Program-made: the position numbers and the translations under genes | Shown here: in pieces, positions 17,938 to 26,709 of the stretch | Numbering within the stretch: the stretch's first letter is position 1 | Layout of the letters: each line of letters starts with the position of its first letter | Notes under the pieces: model-generated | Told to the model about the DNA's origin: nothing | The model's database searches: none | Seen by the model: the letters and a program-made list of their open reading frames with translations, nothing else | Assembly: GCA_964251665.1 (NCBI GenBank) | Contig: CAXUKO010000003.1 | Coordinates: 186,001 to 250,000 of the forward strand | Direction of reading: 5' to 3' | DNA length: 64,000 bases | Source: JBBQLG01 sp964251665 | GTDB taxonomy: Bacteria > Bacteroidota > Bacteroidia > Cytophagales > Spirosomataceae

Positions 17938-19230
17938 ATGCAAACCGCAACGACTACAACCACCCGCGATACGCCCATTTTTGACCTTATCGCCAAAGAA
18001 CAGCACCGGCAGGAGTCGGGTATCGAACTGATTGCGTCCGAGAATTTTACATCGCCCGCCGTGATGGAAGCTGCTGGCAGTGTACTGACCAACAAATACG
18101 CAGAAGGCCTGCCCGGCAAACGCTATTACGGGGGTTGTGAGGTTGTTGATCAGATCGAGCAGATTGCCATTGACCGGGTAAAAGAACTCTTCGGCGCCAC
18201 CTGGGCCAACGTGCAGCCGCACTCCGGCGCACAGGCCAATACGGCGGTGTTTGTGGCCTGTCTGCACCCCGGCGATACCATTCTGGGTTTTGACCTGTCG
18301 CATGGCGGTCACCTTACGCACGGCTCACCGGTAAATATTTCGGGTAAGTACTTCCGGCCTACGTTCTATGGCGTTGAGCAGGAGACGGGCGTGATCGACT
18401 ACAATAAAGTAGAAGAAACGGCCATGCGCGAGCGGCCCAAAATGATGATTTGCGGTGCTTCGGCCTATTCGCGTGACTGGGATTACGTCCGGTTGCGGGC
18501 CATTGCCGATCAGGTTGGGGCATTGTTGCTGGCCGATATTTCGCACCCGGCGGGATTGATTGCCAAAGGCCTGCTGAACGATCCGCTGGAGCACTGCCAT
18601 ATCGTAACCACAACTACGCACAAAACCCTGCGGGGACCGCGTGGTGGGCTGATTATGATGCGGAATGATTTTGAAAACCCGTTCGGTATCAAAACCCCGA
18701 AAGGTGAGTTGCGATTGATGTCGTCACTGCTGGACTCGGGCGTGTTTCCGGGTACGCAGGGCGGCCCGCTGGAACATATCATTGCCGCAAAAGCGGTAGC
18801 GTTCGGCGAGGCCCTGAGCGACGATTTCTACGACTATGCCGTTCAGGTAAAAGCCAATGCCCAGGCGATGGCGAAGGCCTTCACGGATCGCGGCTATGGT
18901 ATTATTTCGGGTGGTACCGACAATCACCTGATGCTGATCGATTTACGGTCGAAGAATCTGACCGGTAAATTAGCCGAGAATACGCTGATAAAAGCCGACA
19001 TTACCATTAACAAGAACATGGTACCATTCGATGATAAGTCGCCGATGGTGACCTCCGGTATGCGGGTGGGGACGCCCGCCATGACAACGCGGGGTATGAA
19101 AGAATCGGATATGGAACAGATTGTCGTATATATTGACGAGGTTTTGATGAACCATGACAATGACGCCAAAATTCAGACCGTAAAAGAAGAAATCAACGCC
19201 TGGATGAAAGCATTCCCGTTATACGCGTAG
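17938..19230 (+). CDS. glyA: Serine hydroxymethyltransferase
   Basis: PLP enzyme that converts serine and tetrahydrofolate to glycine and 5,10-methylene-tetrahydrofolate. 430 aa, the normal length. Diagnostic stretches include ELIASENFTSPAV, NKYAEGLPGKRYYGGCE, the PLP lysine in TTTTHKTLRGPRGG (Lys229) and GGTDNHLMLIDL. The gene is single and followed by an inverted repeat. A second one-carbon gene, gcvT, lies elsewhere in the window at 45960. Confidence 0.97.
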   Translation: MQTATTTTTRDTPIFDLIAKEQHRQESGIELIASENFTSPAVMEAAGSVLTNKYAEGLPGKRYYGGCEVVDQIEQIAIDRVKELFGATWANVQPHSGAQANTAVFVACLHPGDTILGFDLSHGGHLTHGSPVNISGKYFRPTFYGVEQETGVIDYNKVEETAMRERPKMMICGASAYSRDWDYVRLRAIADQVGALLLADISHPAGLIAKGLLNDPLEHCHIVTTTTHKTLRGPRGGLIMMRNDFENPFGIKTPKGELRLMSSLLDSGVFPGTQGGPLEHIIAAKAVAFGEALSDDFYDYAVQVKANAQAMAKAFTDRGYGIISGGTDNHLMLIDLRSKNLTGKLAENTLIKADITINKNMVPFDDKSPMVTSGMRVGTPAMTTRGMKESDMEQIVVYIDEVLMNHDNDAKIQTVKEEINAWMKAFPLYA

Positions 19231-19240
19231 TTTTTAGAAT

Positions 19241-19303
19241 GACTGCGTGATTGAATGATTGATTGAGCCTGCTTACTTAATCCAATCATTCATTCACGCA
19301 GTC
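19241..19303. repeat. Inverted repeat of TGAATGATTG-type motif
   Basis: Left arm 19241-19261 and right arm 19283-19303 are complementary over 21 bp with one mismatch (GACTGCGTGATTGAATGATTG type). It lies between glyA and tatC, continues as repeated CAATCATTCATTC units up to the tatC start, and resembles the repeats at 3952-4006 and around 35905-35985. Confidence 0.65.
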
Positions 19304-19321
19304 AATCAATCATTCATTCAG

Positions 19322-20191
19322 ATGGCTTTAGATCAGGAATTCGAGGAACAGGAAGTAGATAGCCCTCTGGAAGAGGGTAAAGAGATGACGTTTATTGAGC
19401 ACCTTGAGGAGCTTCGATGGCACGTCATTCGGGCGGTAGGTGCCATTTTTGTCTTTGCCCTTATCGCTTTCATCTACATCCAGGATATCTTCAAATACAT
19501 CATATTAGGCCCCAAAAGCCCTGATTTCTGGACGTACCGGATGTTATGCAAACTGTCTGACTACACAGGCTATGCCGATCTGTGCGTTAAGAAACTGGAC
19601 TTTACCTTACAGGCACTTGGGGTTTCGGACCAGTTCACGATGGCGCTTACGTCATCGGTCATTATTGGTCTTTGTTTCGCGTTCCCGTATGCTTTCTGGG
19701 AATTGTGGCGGTTTATTAAACCGGGTTTGCGCAGTGTGGAGCGTAAAGCAGCCAGAGGAGCCGTTTTTTATGTGTCTCTGCTGTTTTTAATGGGCCTGTT
19801 CTTCGGTTACTACATTGTATCTCCGCTGGCAATTAACTTCCTGGCTAATTACCAGCTGACGCCCGAGATTAAAAACCAGTTCGACCTGACGTCTTATATT
19901 GGTATCATCGTGACCCTGTCGCTGGGGTGCGCCCTGATGTTTCAGATGCCGATTGTGGCGTTTGTGCTCTCTAAAGTAGGTATTTTAACGCCGGGCTTCC
20001 TGCGCGAATACCGTAAACACGCCTGGATTGTTATTCTGATTGTGGCCGGTATCATTACGCCATCGCCCGATATTTATAGCCAGATTCTGGTTGCCCTTCC
20101 CCTGGCGATGCTTTACGAAGTCAGTATTCTGGTATCCGGTTCTATTCAGCGCGAGCGGCTCAAAGCCGAGCGTGAGTTTATGAGTGAGTAA
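19322..20191 (+). CDS. tatC: Sec-independent protein translocase subunit TatC
   Basis: Inner-membrane receptor for twin-arginine signal peptides. I chose the ATG at 19322 (289 aa), because the frame upstream to 19259 only translates the repetitive spacer. An acidic N-terminus is followed by the TatC signature MTFIEHLEELRWHVIRAV, six membrane segments, and FAFPYAFWELWRFIKPGL and ITPSPDIYSQILVALPLAMLYE, the most conserved family blocks. No tatA is adjacent. A plausible client, a DUF1501 protein with an RRDFL leader, is encoded at 34659. Confidence 0.95.
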   Translation: MALDQEFEEQEVDSPLEEGKEMTFIEHLEELRWHVIRAVGAIFVFALIAFIYIQDIFKYIILGPKSPDFWTYRMLCKLSDYTGYADLCVKKLDFTLQALGVSDQFTMALTSSVIIGLCFAFPYAFWELWRFIKPGLRSVERKAARGAVFYVSLLFLMGLFFGYYIVSPLAINFLANYQLTPEIKNQFDLTSYIGIIVTLSLGCALMFQMPIVAFVLSKVGILTPGFLREYRKHAWIVILIVAGIITPSPDIYSQILVALPLAMLYEVSILVSGSIQRERLKAEREFMSE

Positions 20192-20216
20192 GCCGCACCC
20201 AGACAGATTATCAGCT

Positions 20217-20250
20217 AAAAGGCCCGAATCAGCGTTGATTTGGGCCTTTT
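20217..20250 (+). terminator. Intrinsic terminator of tatC
   Basis: AAAAGGCCCGAATC (20217-20230) pairs with GATTTGGGCCTTTT (20237-20250) with a single mismatch, forming a strong GC stem ending in a T-run 25 bp after the tatC stop. Confidence 0.8.
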
Positions 20251-20279
20251 ACGTATCTTGAAACATCAACAGGTATGGT

Positions 20280-20420
20280 ATGGAGGTAACGGGCAAAATT
20301 CATCTGACGGGCAAACAGGAGGCTGTACTTGAGACGGGGGGAGTTGTGACTATTCCCGCTTCATGTTCCATTGTCCGTCATTTTTGCCGACCTGCCAGCC
20401 GTGAATTAATGGCTCAATAA
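20280..20420 (+). pseudogene. Short ORF, possible remnant
   Basis: A 46-codon frame opens with MEVTGKIHLTGKQEAV, which resembles the N-terminus of small DUF3127-like proteins (MEITGKI...), but the similarity stops after about 20 residues and the remainder looks non-coding. It may be the broken 5' end of a gene, or chance. There is no supporting context. Confidence 0.2.
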
Positions 20421-20428
20421 GTTTTTGT

Positions 20429-21292
20429 CTACGCCCGCTGCCGTCGGCTGCGCAACCATCGATTAACGGCCCAGCCGATACCGCCCAGTACAGCCAACAG
20501 CGGAAGCAGGTAAGCCAGCCCCAGGAAGAAGCCGCCGATAAGCCCAAAGCCACTCTTTACGTTTGCCCAGATACGAACGACGAACGGCGACTCTGGGGCT
20601 GAAGTCGCTTCGGTATTCTGGTAGAAAGTCAGGCTAACCGTGCTCATGGCCACGTCATTCGTTAAGGTGCGCAGTTCGGCTTCCTGCACCTCAACGGCTT
20701 CCCGAATTGCCCGAAGCTGCTCATCTACTTCCAGCACGTCTTTAACCGTTCGGGCCTGCTTCAGCAGTTGGATGTACCGTTCTTCGGTGGCTTTCTGACT
20801 GCGGATGCGGGCTTCGGTATCCACAAACTGTTTAGTCACGTCTTCGGCGCTGATGGTTTTTGAACTCGTGTATACCGATTCATGGAGGAGCGTATCGACA
20901 AACTGATCAAGACGGGCGGCTGGGACCCGGATGGTCATCTGACTACGGAGAACATCGTTGGTCCGGGATTCCTGCTCCTCGCTCACCAGTCCTTTGAATG
21001 CCACAACCAGCGCTCCGATGCGCTTCGCAGACGTCCGAAAGTCAGAAACTTTAAACTCAATGGTGGCATTACGAATAATTTTTCGGTCGGCGGGCTGGGG
21101 CCTCTGCTGCACCGCTTGCTCCGTAGTTGGTTGTGGAGCCGGTTCTGCCAGTGCATCGGCAGCCCGCTGAGCCGGTTGCCGGGCCAATAGGGCTTTGGGA
21201 GCCTCAGACAGTGTTGTATCGGCTGGCTCAGACGAATGAGTTGAGCAGCCGCCAAGCAGGGCAAGGGCGAAAAAAAGCAGGATGGCTTTCAT
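20429..21292 (-). CDS. DUF4349 domain lipoprotein
   Basis: 287 aa. The leader ends in ALLGGC, a lipobox with Cys16 as the lipid-modified residue. A Pro/Ala/Gln-rich linker is followed by the DUF4349 domain (about 75-235): KIIRNATIEFKVSDF, GLVSEEQESRTND, MTIRVPAARLDQFVDTL, then a coiled coil with DTEARIRSQKATEERYIQLL and EVQEAELRTL. A C-terminal membrane segment (about 250-275) and a basic tail follow. The family is envelope-associated with unknown function. Confidence 0.88.
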   Translation of the reverse strand: MKAILLFFALALLGGCSTHSSEPADTTLSEAPKALLARQPAQRAADALAEPAPQPTTEQAVQQRPQPADRKIIRNATIEFKVSDFRTSAKRIGALVVAFKGLVSEEQESRTNDVLRSQMTIRVPAARLDQFVDTLLHESVYTSSKTISAEDVTKQFVDTEARIRSQKATEERYIQLLKQARTVKDVLEVDEQLRAIREAVEVQEAELRTLTNDVAMSTVSLTFYQNTEATSAPESPFVVRIWANVKSGFGLIGGFFLGLAYLLPLLAVLGGIGWAVNRWLRSRRQRA

Positions 21293-21345
21293 GGAAAAGG
21301 GTCTTTACAGATAGATGCGGACCTATCTGTTTTTCCACAAGTAAC

Positions 21346-22803
21346 TCACTGACTATTCCGAATCAGGGTGACGTAGAACCGAATCATGGTCTGATAATCG
21401 GCCGTGCTGATGCGTTCGTTGGTGCCATGCACGCGTTTCAAATCTTCATCGTTCATGCGGTTGGCCGCAAACCGGTATACATTCTGGCAAATGCCCTGGT
21501 AGTGCCGCGAATCCGTGCCGCCCACAACCAGATAAGGCGATACGATGGCATCGGGAAAAATACTGCGGATGGTTCGGTTGATCGTGTTGAATGAAGCCGA
21601 TTCTGTATCAGACAAAGGGGATGGATCGGTTCTATTGGATAGCGGCTGAATCTTGATTCTGTCGTTGGCAATCACTTCCTTAACATGGTCCGTAACGCTC
21701 TGTACGGTTTCGCCCGGTAGAATGCGAAAGTTGATCGTGGCCGATGCATCAATCGGCAACACATTGTCTTTTACACCGGCCTGAAAAATAGTAGGCGCAA
21801 TGGTTGTATGCAGCATGGCACTGCCTGAGTTGGACTGGCTCATCAGGCGCTCAATCAGGGGAGAAAACAACCAGGAGTTCGCAAAGACCAGTTTTTGGCC
21901 AAATCCCATTTCGGGACCGATGTAACTAAAGAGTTGTTTGGCACCCGCGTTGAAGTTGTTAGAAAAGGGCGCGTTCTGTAACCTGTCGATGGCAGTGGCC
22001 AGCATACCAATGCTGGTTTGTTTCGGCGGCATGGAGGAGTGACCACCATCGGCAATGGCAGTTAATTGCAGGCTTAGAAAGCCTTTCTCGCTGATGCCAA
22101 CCAGGGCAATCGGCCGCGCCAGGCCCGATATGCCGTCGGTTTTCACGGTGCCGCCTTCGTCCATTACGTATTCTAACGCTACTTTACGTTGAGCAAGTCG
22201 TTGGGCAATTGATTTTCCACCCCGGATGCCCAGCGTTTCTTCATCCTGTCCGAACGCCAAAAGCAGCGTCCGCTCGGGTTGAAAACCCGTTTCTAATAGC
22301 ATCTCAACCGATTCCAGCACGCCTATCACCGTACTTTTATCGTCCAACGTACCACGGCCATACACAAATCCATCAGCGATGTCTCCGGCAAAAGGCTGAT
22401 GCTTCCACATCCGCTGAGTTCCCTGAATAACCGGTACAACATCATAATGACCCATCAGGAGCATCGGCTTCAGCGCGGGATTTTTACCTTTCAGTTTATA
22501 CAGCAGGCCGTAGTTATTGATTCTTTCCAGGGTCATCCGGCTGTGAACAAGGGGGTAAGCCCGTTTGATGAAAGCCAGAAATTTATCAAACTGCGTGGTA
22601 TCAGTAAGCGCGTAATCCGTGAACGAGACGGTCCGGTACCGGATTGATTCGGCCAGACGAGTCACTGCCGAATCAGGTATCGTTACCGGCGCTGCGGGTG
22701 CAACATCGGCCAACTGCCGCGAGGTAAACCGGAGGGTATTGACAACCAATACAATCAGTAACAGAACGAGTAAAACCAGGGCAATGCGTAAAAATCGTTT
22801 CAT
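21346..22803 (-). CDS. M20 family metallopeptidase (carboxypeptidase S-like)
   Basis: 485 aa with an N-terminal membrane anchor (about residues 5-24) and a long M20 catalytic chain. Metal and catalytic residues are visible in LLMGHYDVVPV (His, Asp), GRGTLDDKST (bridging Asp), FGQDEETLGIRGG (Glu-Glu) and GGTDSRHYQG/HGTNERIS near the end. The layout matches Gly-X carboxypeptidase / PM20D1-like enzymes that cleave small peptides or N-acyl amino acids at the periplasmic face. It is followed on the same strand by the DUF4349 gene after 53 bp. Confidence 0.9.
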   Translation of the reverse strand: MKRFLRIALVLLVLLLIVLVVNTLRFTSRQLADVAPAAPVTIPDSAVTRLAESIRYRTVSFTDYALTDTTQFDKFLAFIKRAYPLVHSRMTLERINNYGLLYKLKGKNPALKPMLLMGHYDVVPVIQGTQRMWKHQPFAGDIADGFVYGRGTLDDKSTVIGVLESVEMLLETGFQPERTLLLAFGQDEETLGIRGGKSIAQRLAQRKVALEYVMDEGGTVKTDGISGLARPIALVGISEKGFLSLQLTAIADGGHSSMPPKQTSIGMLATAIDRLQNAPFSNNFNAGAKQLFSYIGPEMGFGQKLVFANSWLFSPLIERLMSQSNSGSAMLHTTIAPTIFQAGVKDNVLPIDASATINFRILPGETVQSVTDHVKEVIANDRIKIQPLSNRTDPSPLSDTESASFNTINRTIRSIFPDAIVSPYLVVGGTDSRHYQGICQNVYRFAANRMNDEDLKRVHGTNERISTADYQTMIRFYVTLIRNSQ

Positions 22804-22851
22804 AATGTGGTAGTTGTGGATGGGACGACAGGCACAAAGAAAGCCAAAAAA

Positions 22852-24204
22852 TCAGATCATACCCCGGGCTTTCAGTTCAAGGTATTTATTCACCGTGTCG
22901 GCCGTCAGGTTATGCGGAGGTGTTAGAATGCTCTGAATACCATATTGCTGCAACTCCTTAACAATCTGCTTCTTCTCGTAGGCAAATTTCTCGGCGATGG
23001 TTTGGGTATAAACCTCTTCTGTATTCGTAGCCGGTTGGTTGAGCAGCGTTCGGAGTTCCGTATTTTCGAAGAAGATGACCAGCAAGAGATGGTCTTTAGC
23101 CAGTCGACGCAGGTAAGGCAGTTGCCGACGCAGGGCAGTAACGGTTTCGAAGTTGGTGAACAGCAACAGCAGACTTCGTTGCCGGATATGCGTTCGGACA
23201 CTGGCATACAGAGCTTCGTAGTCGGTTTCGAGAAAGCGCGTTCGCTGCCGGTACAGCAGTTCCAGTATTTTAAGTAAATGGCCGGCCCGGCGTTCGGCGG
23301 GCAGCAACTGACCGATATGATCGGAGAAGGTCAGGATACCGGCGCGGTCCTGTTTCAGCAGGGCGATGTTACTCAATACGAGCGAGGCATTAATCGCATA
23401 ATCAAGCAGGGTTAGCCCCTCGAACGGCGACTTCATCACCCGGCCTTTGTCAATGAGGCAATATACGGCCTGCGATTTTTCATCCTGGAAGGCATTGACC
23501 ATAAAGGCGGTGTCGGTACCGGTAGACGTGCGCCGGGCGGTAGCTTTCCAGTTAATCGTCCGCACATCGTCGCCGGTGTTGTAAGCCCGTACCTGCTCAA
23601 ATTCCATGCTGTTGCCCAGTCGCCGGATCTTTTTGATACCCAGTTCCGTCAGGCGATTCGAAATGGCCAGCAACTCGTATTGCCGCATTTGCAGAAACGA
23701 AGGGTAAACCGCCACCGTACGTTCCGTCTCAAACTGAAAACGTCGTTTGAGCAGTTGCAACGGTGTCATCACAAACACATTAACGGCTCCGAATTGGTAT
23801 TCGCCCCGGCGCGTGGGGCGGAGCTGGTAGCGGATGGCCTGCGTTTCACGGGGTTTTAATGAGGCCTGAAACAGGATATCGCGCCGTTGAAACTGCACGG
23901 GAATCTCGTCGATAACCTCAACCAGCGTTTGAAAACCATACCGGTTCTCCAAAAAGATGGTTAGCGGATTGTCGTCACCGTTGGAGAGCCGGTCGGGTAC
24001 GTCGCGCCGGGCAAAGAAGGCCGTTTCGGGACTGCGGAACAGCGCAATACCGTCGGCGATCAGTAAAACAGCGAACACCACCAGCGCTACCTGAACGGCA
24101 GGAAACAGAATCGGCACGGCGTAGGCCAGCACAAAGGCCAGAATCAGTCCAATAAACGTAAGCCAGACGCGAACGGAAAAATAAAGGGAACGGATGATTT
24201 TCAT
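22852..24204 (-). CDS. DUF58 domain protein (MoxR-associated)
   Basis: 450 aa with two membrane segments at the N-terminus (about 12-45), a beta-rich middle part, and the DUF58 core RRLGNSMEFEQVRAYNTGDDVRTINWKATAR, followed by a von Willebrand A-like region (VYCLIDKGRVM, LLLLFTNFE). DUF58 proteins work with MoxR AAA+ ATPases, probably recruiting or folding protein clients at the membrane. It is the last gene of the nine-gene operon that starts with SpoIIM. Confidence 0.9.
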   Translation of the reverse strand: MKIIRSLYFSVRVWLTFIGLILAFVLAYAVPILFPAVQVALVVFAVLLIADGIALFRSPETAFFARRDVPDRLSNGDDNPLTIFLENRYGFQTLVEVIDEIPVQFQRRDILFQASLKPRETQAIRYQLRPTRRGEYQFGAVNVFVMTPLQLLKRRFQFETERTVAVYPSFLQMRQYELLAISNRLTELGIKKIRRLGNSMEFEQVRAYNTGDDVRTINWKATARRTSTGTDTAFMVNAFQDEKSQAVYCLIDKGRVMKSPFEGLTLLDYAINASLVLSNIALLKQDRAGILTFSDHIGQLLPAERRAGHLLKILELLYRQRTRFLETDYEALYASVRTHIRQRSLLLLFTNFETVTALRRQLPYLRRLAKDHLLLVIFFENTELRTLLNQPATNTEEVYTQTIAEKFAYEKKQIVKELQQYGIQSILTPPHNLTADTVNKYLELKARGMI

Positions 24205-24226
24205 ACGGGTTGGCGGATTTGCTCAA

Positions 24227-24820
24227 TCAAAAATTTTTCCCGTTCCAATTCGTTTTCAATTCGATTTCGGTGGGCAGAAATAATTTATACCGTGACGCAA
24301 AGTTTAAAATGTCTTTCGGCTGGAGTTGCAATGGAACTGTCTTCTGTTGTGCTTCGGCTTCAACGGCGGGTCTGTCAGCGTCGCGGGTAGCCACCAACCG
24401 GTCGTAAGACAGCGTACTGATCTGACGATCCAATGCCCGGCTACTCCAGTTTTGCGCGGCTGCTTCGTTCATGTACCACAGCCGGGCGTTCTCATTATCA
24501 ATCTTTGACAGAGGGCGGTGATGCGTCCAACTTAATTCGGGACGCAGTGCGTCCCGAATTGGAAAAGCATGGTAAAATAGCCTCATATAATGCAGATTGC
24601 TCTCATCAAAGCCTTTTCCAAAGTCGTCGGTCAGTCGCTGGGCTAAGTAGTTCAGCAGGCCGACTCCATATTCAGCCCGGTGCTGTCCCTGTTGCTCTTC
24701 GTCAACGATGGTGCGGCCAATGTGCCAGTAGGCATCAACCATCGCCGTATTAACGGCGCGAAAAGCATTAGTGCGGGCGGTGTCAAGGATGGATTTAACG
24801 GATATGTACAGTGCGTTCAT
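24227..24820 (-). CDS. DUF1016 (YhcG-like) protein lacking most of the nuclease domain
   Basis: 197 aa. The N-terminal DUF1016 domain is well kept: AYWHIGRTIVDEEQQG, YGVGLLNYLAQRLTDDFGKGFDESNLHYMRLFY and SWTHHRPLSKIDN, then ARLWYMNEAAAQNWSSRALDRQIS. Full-length family members are about 340-380 aa and continue into a PD-(D/E)XK nuclease. Here the chain jumps from LQLQPKDIL directly to ASRYKLFLPTEIEL, which looks like the extreme C-terminus of the family, so the nuclease core seems removed by an in-frame deletion. It is inserted between TPR and DUF58 genes of a MoxR operon, where such a gene is unexpected. Confidence 0.8.
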   Translation of the reverse strand: MNALYISVKSILDTARTNAFRAVNTAMVDAYWHIGRTIVDEEQQGQHRAEYGVGLLNYLAQRLTDDFGKGFDESNLHYMRLFYHAFPIRDALRPELSWTHHRPLSKIDNENARLWYMNEAAAQNWSSRALDRQISTLSYDRLVATRDADRPAVEAEAQQKTVPLQLQPKDILNFASRYKLFLPTEIELKTNWNGKNF

Positions 24821-24838
24821 GGTGGATATGGCTTAGTA

Positions 24839-25633
24839 TTAGTTTAATTCAGCTAACGCTTCGTCAACCTCTTCTTCGCAAACCGGGTTATACTCATCTT
24901 CCTGATAGTTACCCCGTTCGGCCCGCAAAGCTTTTAGAAAGAAGGCTGCATCCTGAAACGCCGTTTTCGCTTCGGTCCGGCGGTTAAGTGCCAGCAGTGC
25001 TCTACCCCGGTAATACTGGGCCAGGGCACTACGGCTGAAATTTTTGACGGCTTTATCCAGATCGGTCAGGGCTTTTTCCGGCTGTTGCATGGCTAAATAA
25101 CTCACCGCCCGGTTAATGAAATAGCGGTAGTTCACCCATTCGGAGCCGTGTTTCAGATCAATCGGGTCAATGCCCAGCGACATCTGTTCAATGGCTTTCG
25201 GGTGATTGCCCAGTTTCTGATAAGCCAGTCCGCGCAGGTAACTGACGGGATTATTGCCTTCCACATCATCAAAATTGGGCGTTAAAGCATCATAGGCATT
25301 CAGGTATTGGATGGCGCGGGGGTAATCGTGCCACTGAGTCAGGAACGAATAACCGAGGTAACCGTACTCTTTGGGGTTGAGTGCTGCGCTTTGCTCGAAC
25401 AGGGCAACGGCCCGGCCAGGCTCCTGTTTAACCAGGTAAAACCGCCCCTGATGTGCGAAATAGTCAGCCGTTTTTTTGGCCGTGTCAGGCTGGGTCACCA
25501 GACGGGTATCCCGAAAAAAAGCGTTGGCCTTATTTCGGTTGATGGTCAGTAACTGGTCGGTTTCGGTCAATAAACGCTCGCTGTCCTGCGCCAGCACGGA
25601 GAACGGCAGGAGAAGCAGCAGTCCGGTTTTCAT
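24839..25633 (-). CDS. Secreted tetratricopeptide-repeat protein
   Basis: 264 aa with a short signal peptide (cut after VLAQ) and five or so TPR units from about residue 55 on (PGRAVALFEQSAALNPKEY, LRGLAYQKLGNHPKAIEQM, INRAVSYLAMQQPEKALTDL, YRGRALLALNRRTEAKTAF) and an acidic tail. TPRs mediate protein contacts, and TPR proteins are common partners of MoxR/VWA systems. Its ATG overlaps the stop of the upstream gene (ATGA at 25630-25633). Confidence 0.85.
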   Translation of the reverse strand: MKTGLLLLLPFSVLAQDSERLLTETDQLLTINRNKANAFFRDTRLVTQPDTAKKTADYFAHQGRFYLVKQEPGRAVALFEQSAALNPKEYGYLGYSFLTQWHDYPRAIQYLNAYDALTPNFDDVEGNNPVSYLRGLAYQKLGNHPKAIEQMSLGIDPIDLKHGSEWVNYRYFINRAVSYLAMQQPEKALTDLDKAVKNFSRSALAQYYRGRALLALNRRTEAKTAFQDAAFFLKALRAERGNYQEDEYNPVCEEEVDEALAELN

Positions 25634-26709
25634 GGATAAATATCAGTTAGGCGGCCATCTTTCAACCGAAAGTTCAGCGTGATGGCCCGGTCGCGTTGCT
25701 CGTCTGGTCTGGTCGCTTCAGCGGTGAGCGAACGCAGTACCTGTTGATGGCAAAGGGTACTGAACTGCTCAGTGATGCGGGTATCGAAGGCGCAGACGTT
25801 GTAGTTATCATCCAGTTCCCGCATCGTAAATAGGCCCATCTCACCCGCGCAGTTAATCACGAAGCGCACCTGCACAACGCCCGTCTGACCCGGCAGGTTG
25901 AGGGGCTGATAATACTGGTGACTAATTTTCTGGATGCGATACCGGCTGGAGAGAGAAAGAAATGAGTATCCGGAAAAGCTTGACCACTGCGAAAAGCAGT
26001 TGTCGCAGACCTGGAAGCCCGTTGCCCGGCACGAATCGCCGGGCGATAGTGACCTGACCAGCCGAAATGACTCCGTCGTGACCGACTGCCCATGCCAGCC
26101 AGTAGCCCGAAACTGATTTGCTATCGTTTCCGAAACTTGCAAAAGAGGTTTGTAGCGTCCGCCGGTGGTATGCTCACTGCCCTGTATGAGCAGAAAGACC
26201 GATTGCCCAAAACCAGCTAACCGCCAGTGATGCACAGTTCTCTCCCCCGTACGGCGGTTTTCCAGACAGACGCGGCCGTTATCGTGTAGGTGCACCGTTA
26301 CGCTGTCAGACTGCCAAACCCGGTTGGTTAGCCTGTGCCGGGCAACTGCCGAGTCAACCGGGACGTCGTGAAATCGCCGGAAAACCATTGGATAGACCGT
26401 ACCAATACGAAGCGTATCGGTTATCAGCGTTACCAGGCCCGGTGCATAGGCGTTGCTCCCAAGCTGTAGAGAATCACCGGCAACAGCCCACGTACCGGTC
26501 CGGGCGGGGGCCGATTCATCGACTAAGCCAAGCCGATACGCACCGTCAGCCTGTAAATCGAGGTAGGTTGGCAGGGGGCAATACACACCCGGTCCTATTT
26601 CGGTGTGTACGCCAATCCAGGTTCCGGTTAGCTGCGCACGGGACAACGACTGACTGAAGACAGAGCCGCTGCAAACCACGAACCACAAACCAACGAACCA
26701 GTTTCTCAT
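25630..26709 (-). CDS. Secreted hypothetical protein with TonB-C-like end
   Basis: 359 aa with a signal peptide (cut after SVFSQ). The first half looks like a lipocalin-type domain (LTGTWIG, YLDLQADGAYRLGL, GTWAVAGDSLQLG). The last 100 residues (VQVRFVINCAGEMG, FDTRITEQFSTLC, LNFRLKDGRL) resemble the TonB C-terminal-like domain found in many Bacteroidota envelope proteins. Six cysteines in the second half may form disulfides. Coupled by ATGA overlaps to moxR upstream and the TPR gene downstream, so it belongs to the operon. No specific function. Confidence 0.7.
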   Translation of the reverse strand: MRNWFVGLWFVVCSGSVFSQSLSRAQLTGTWIGVHTEIGPGVYCPLPTYLDLQADGAYRLGLVDESAPARTGTWAVAGDSLQLGSNAYAPGLVTLITDTLRIGTVYPMVFRRFHDVPVDSAVARHRLTNRVWQSDSVTVHLHDNGRVCLENRRTGERTVHHWRLAGFGQSVFLLIQGSEHTTGGRYKPLLQVSETIANQFRATGWHGQSVTTESFRLVRSLSPGDSCRATGFQVCDNCFSQWSSFSGYSFLSLSSRYRIQKISHQYYQPLNLPGQTGVVQVRFVINCAGEMGLFTMRELDDNYNVCAFDTRITEQFSTLCHQQVLRSLTAEATRPDEQRDRAITLNFRLKDGRLTDIYP

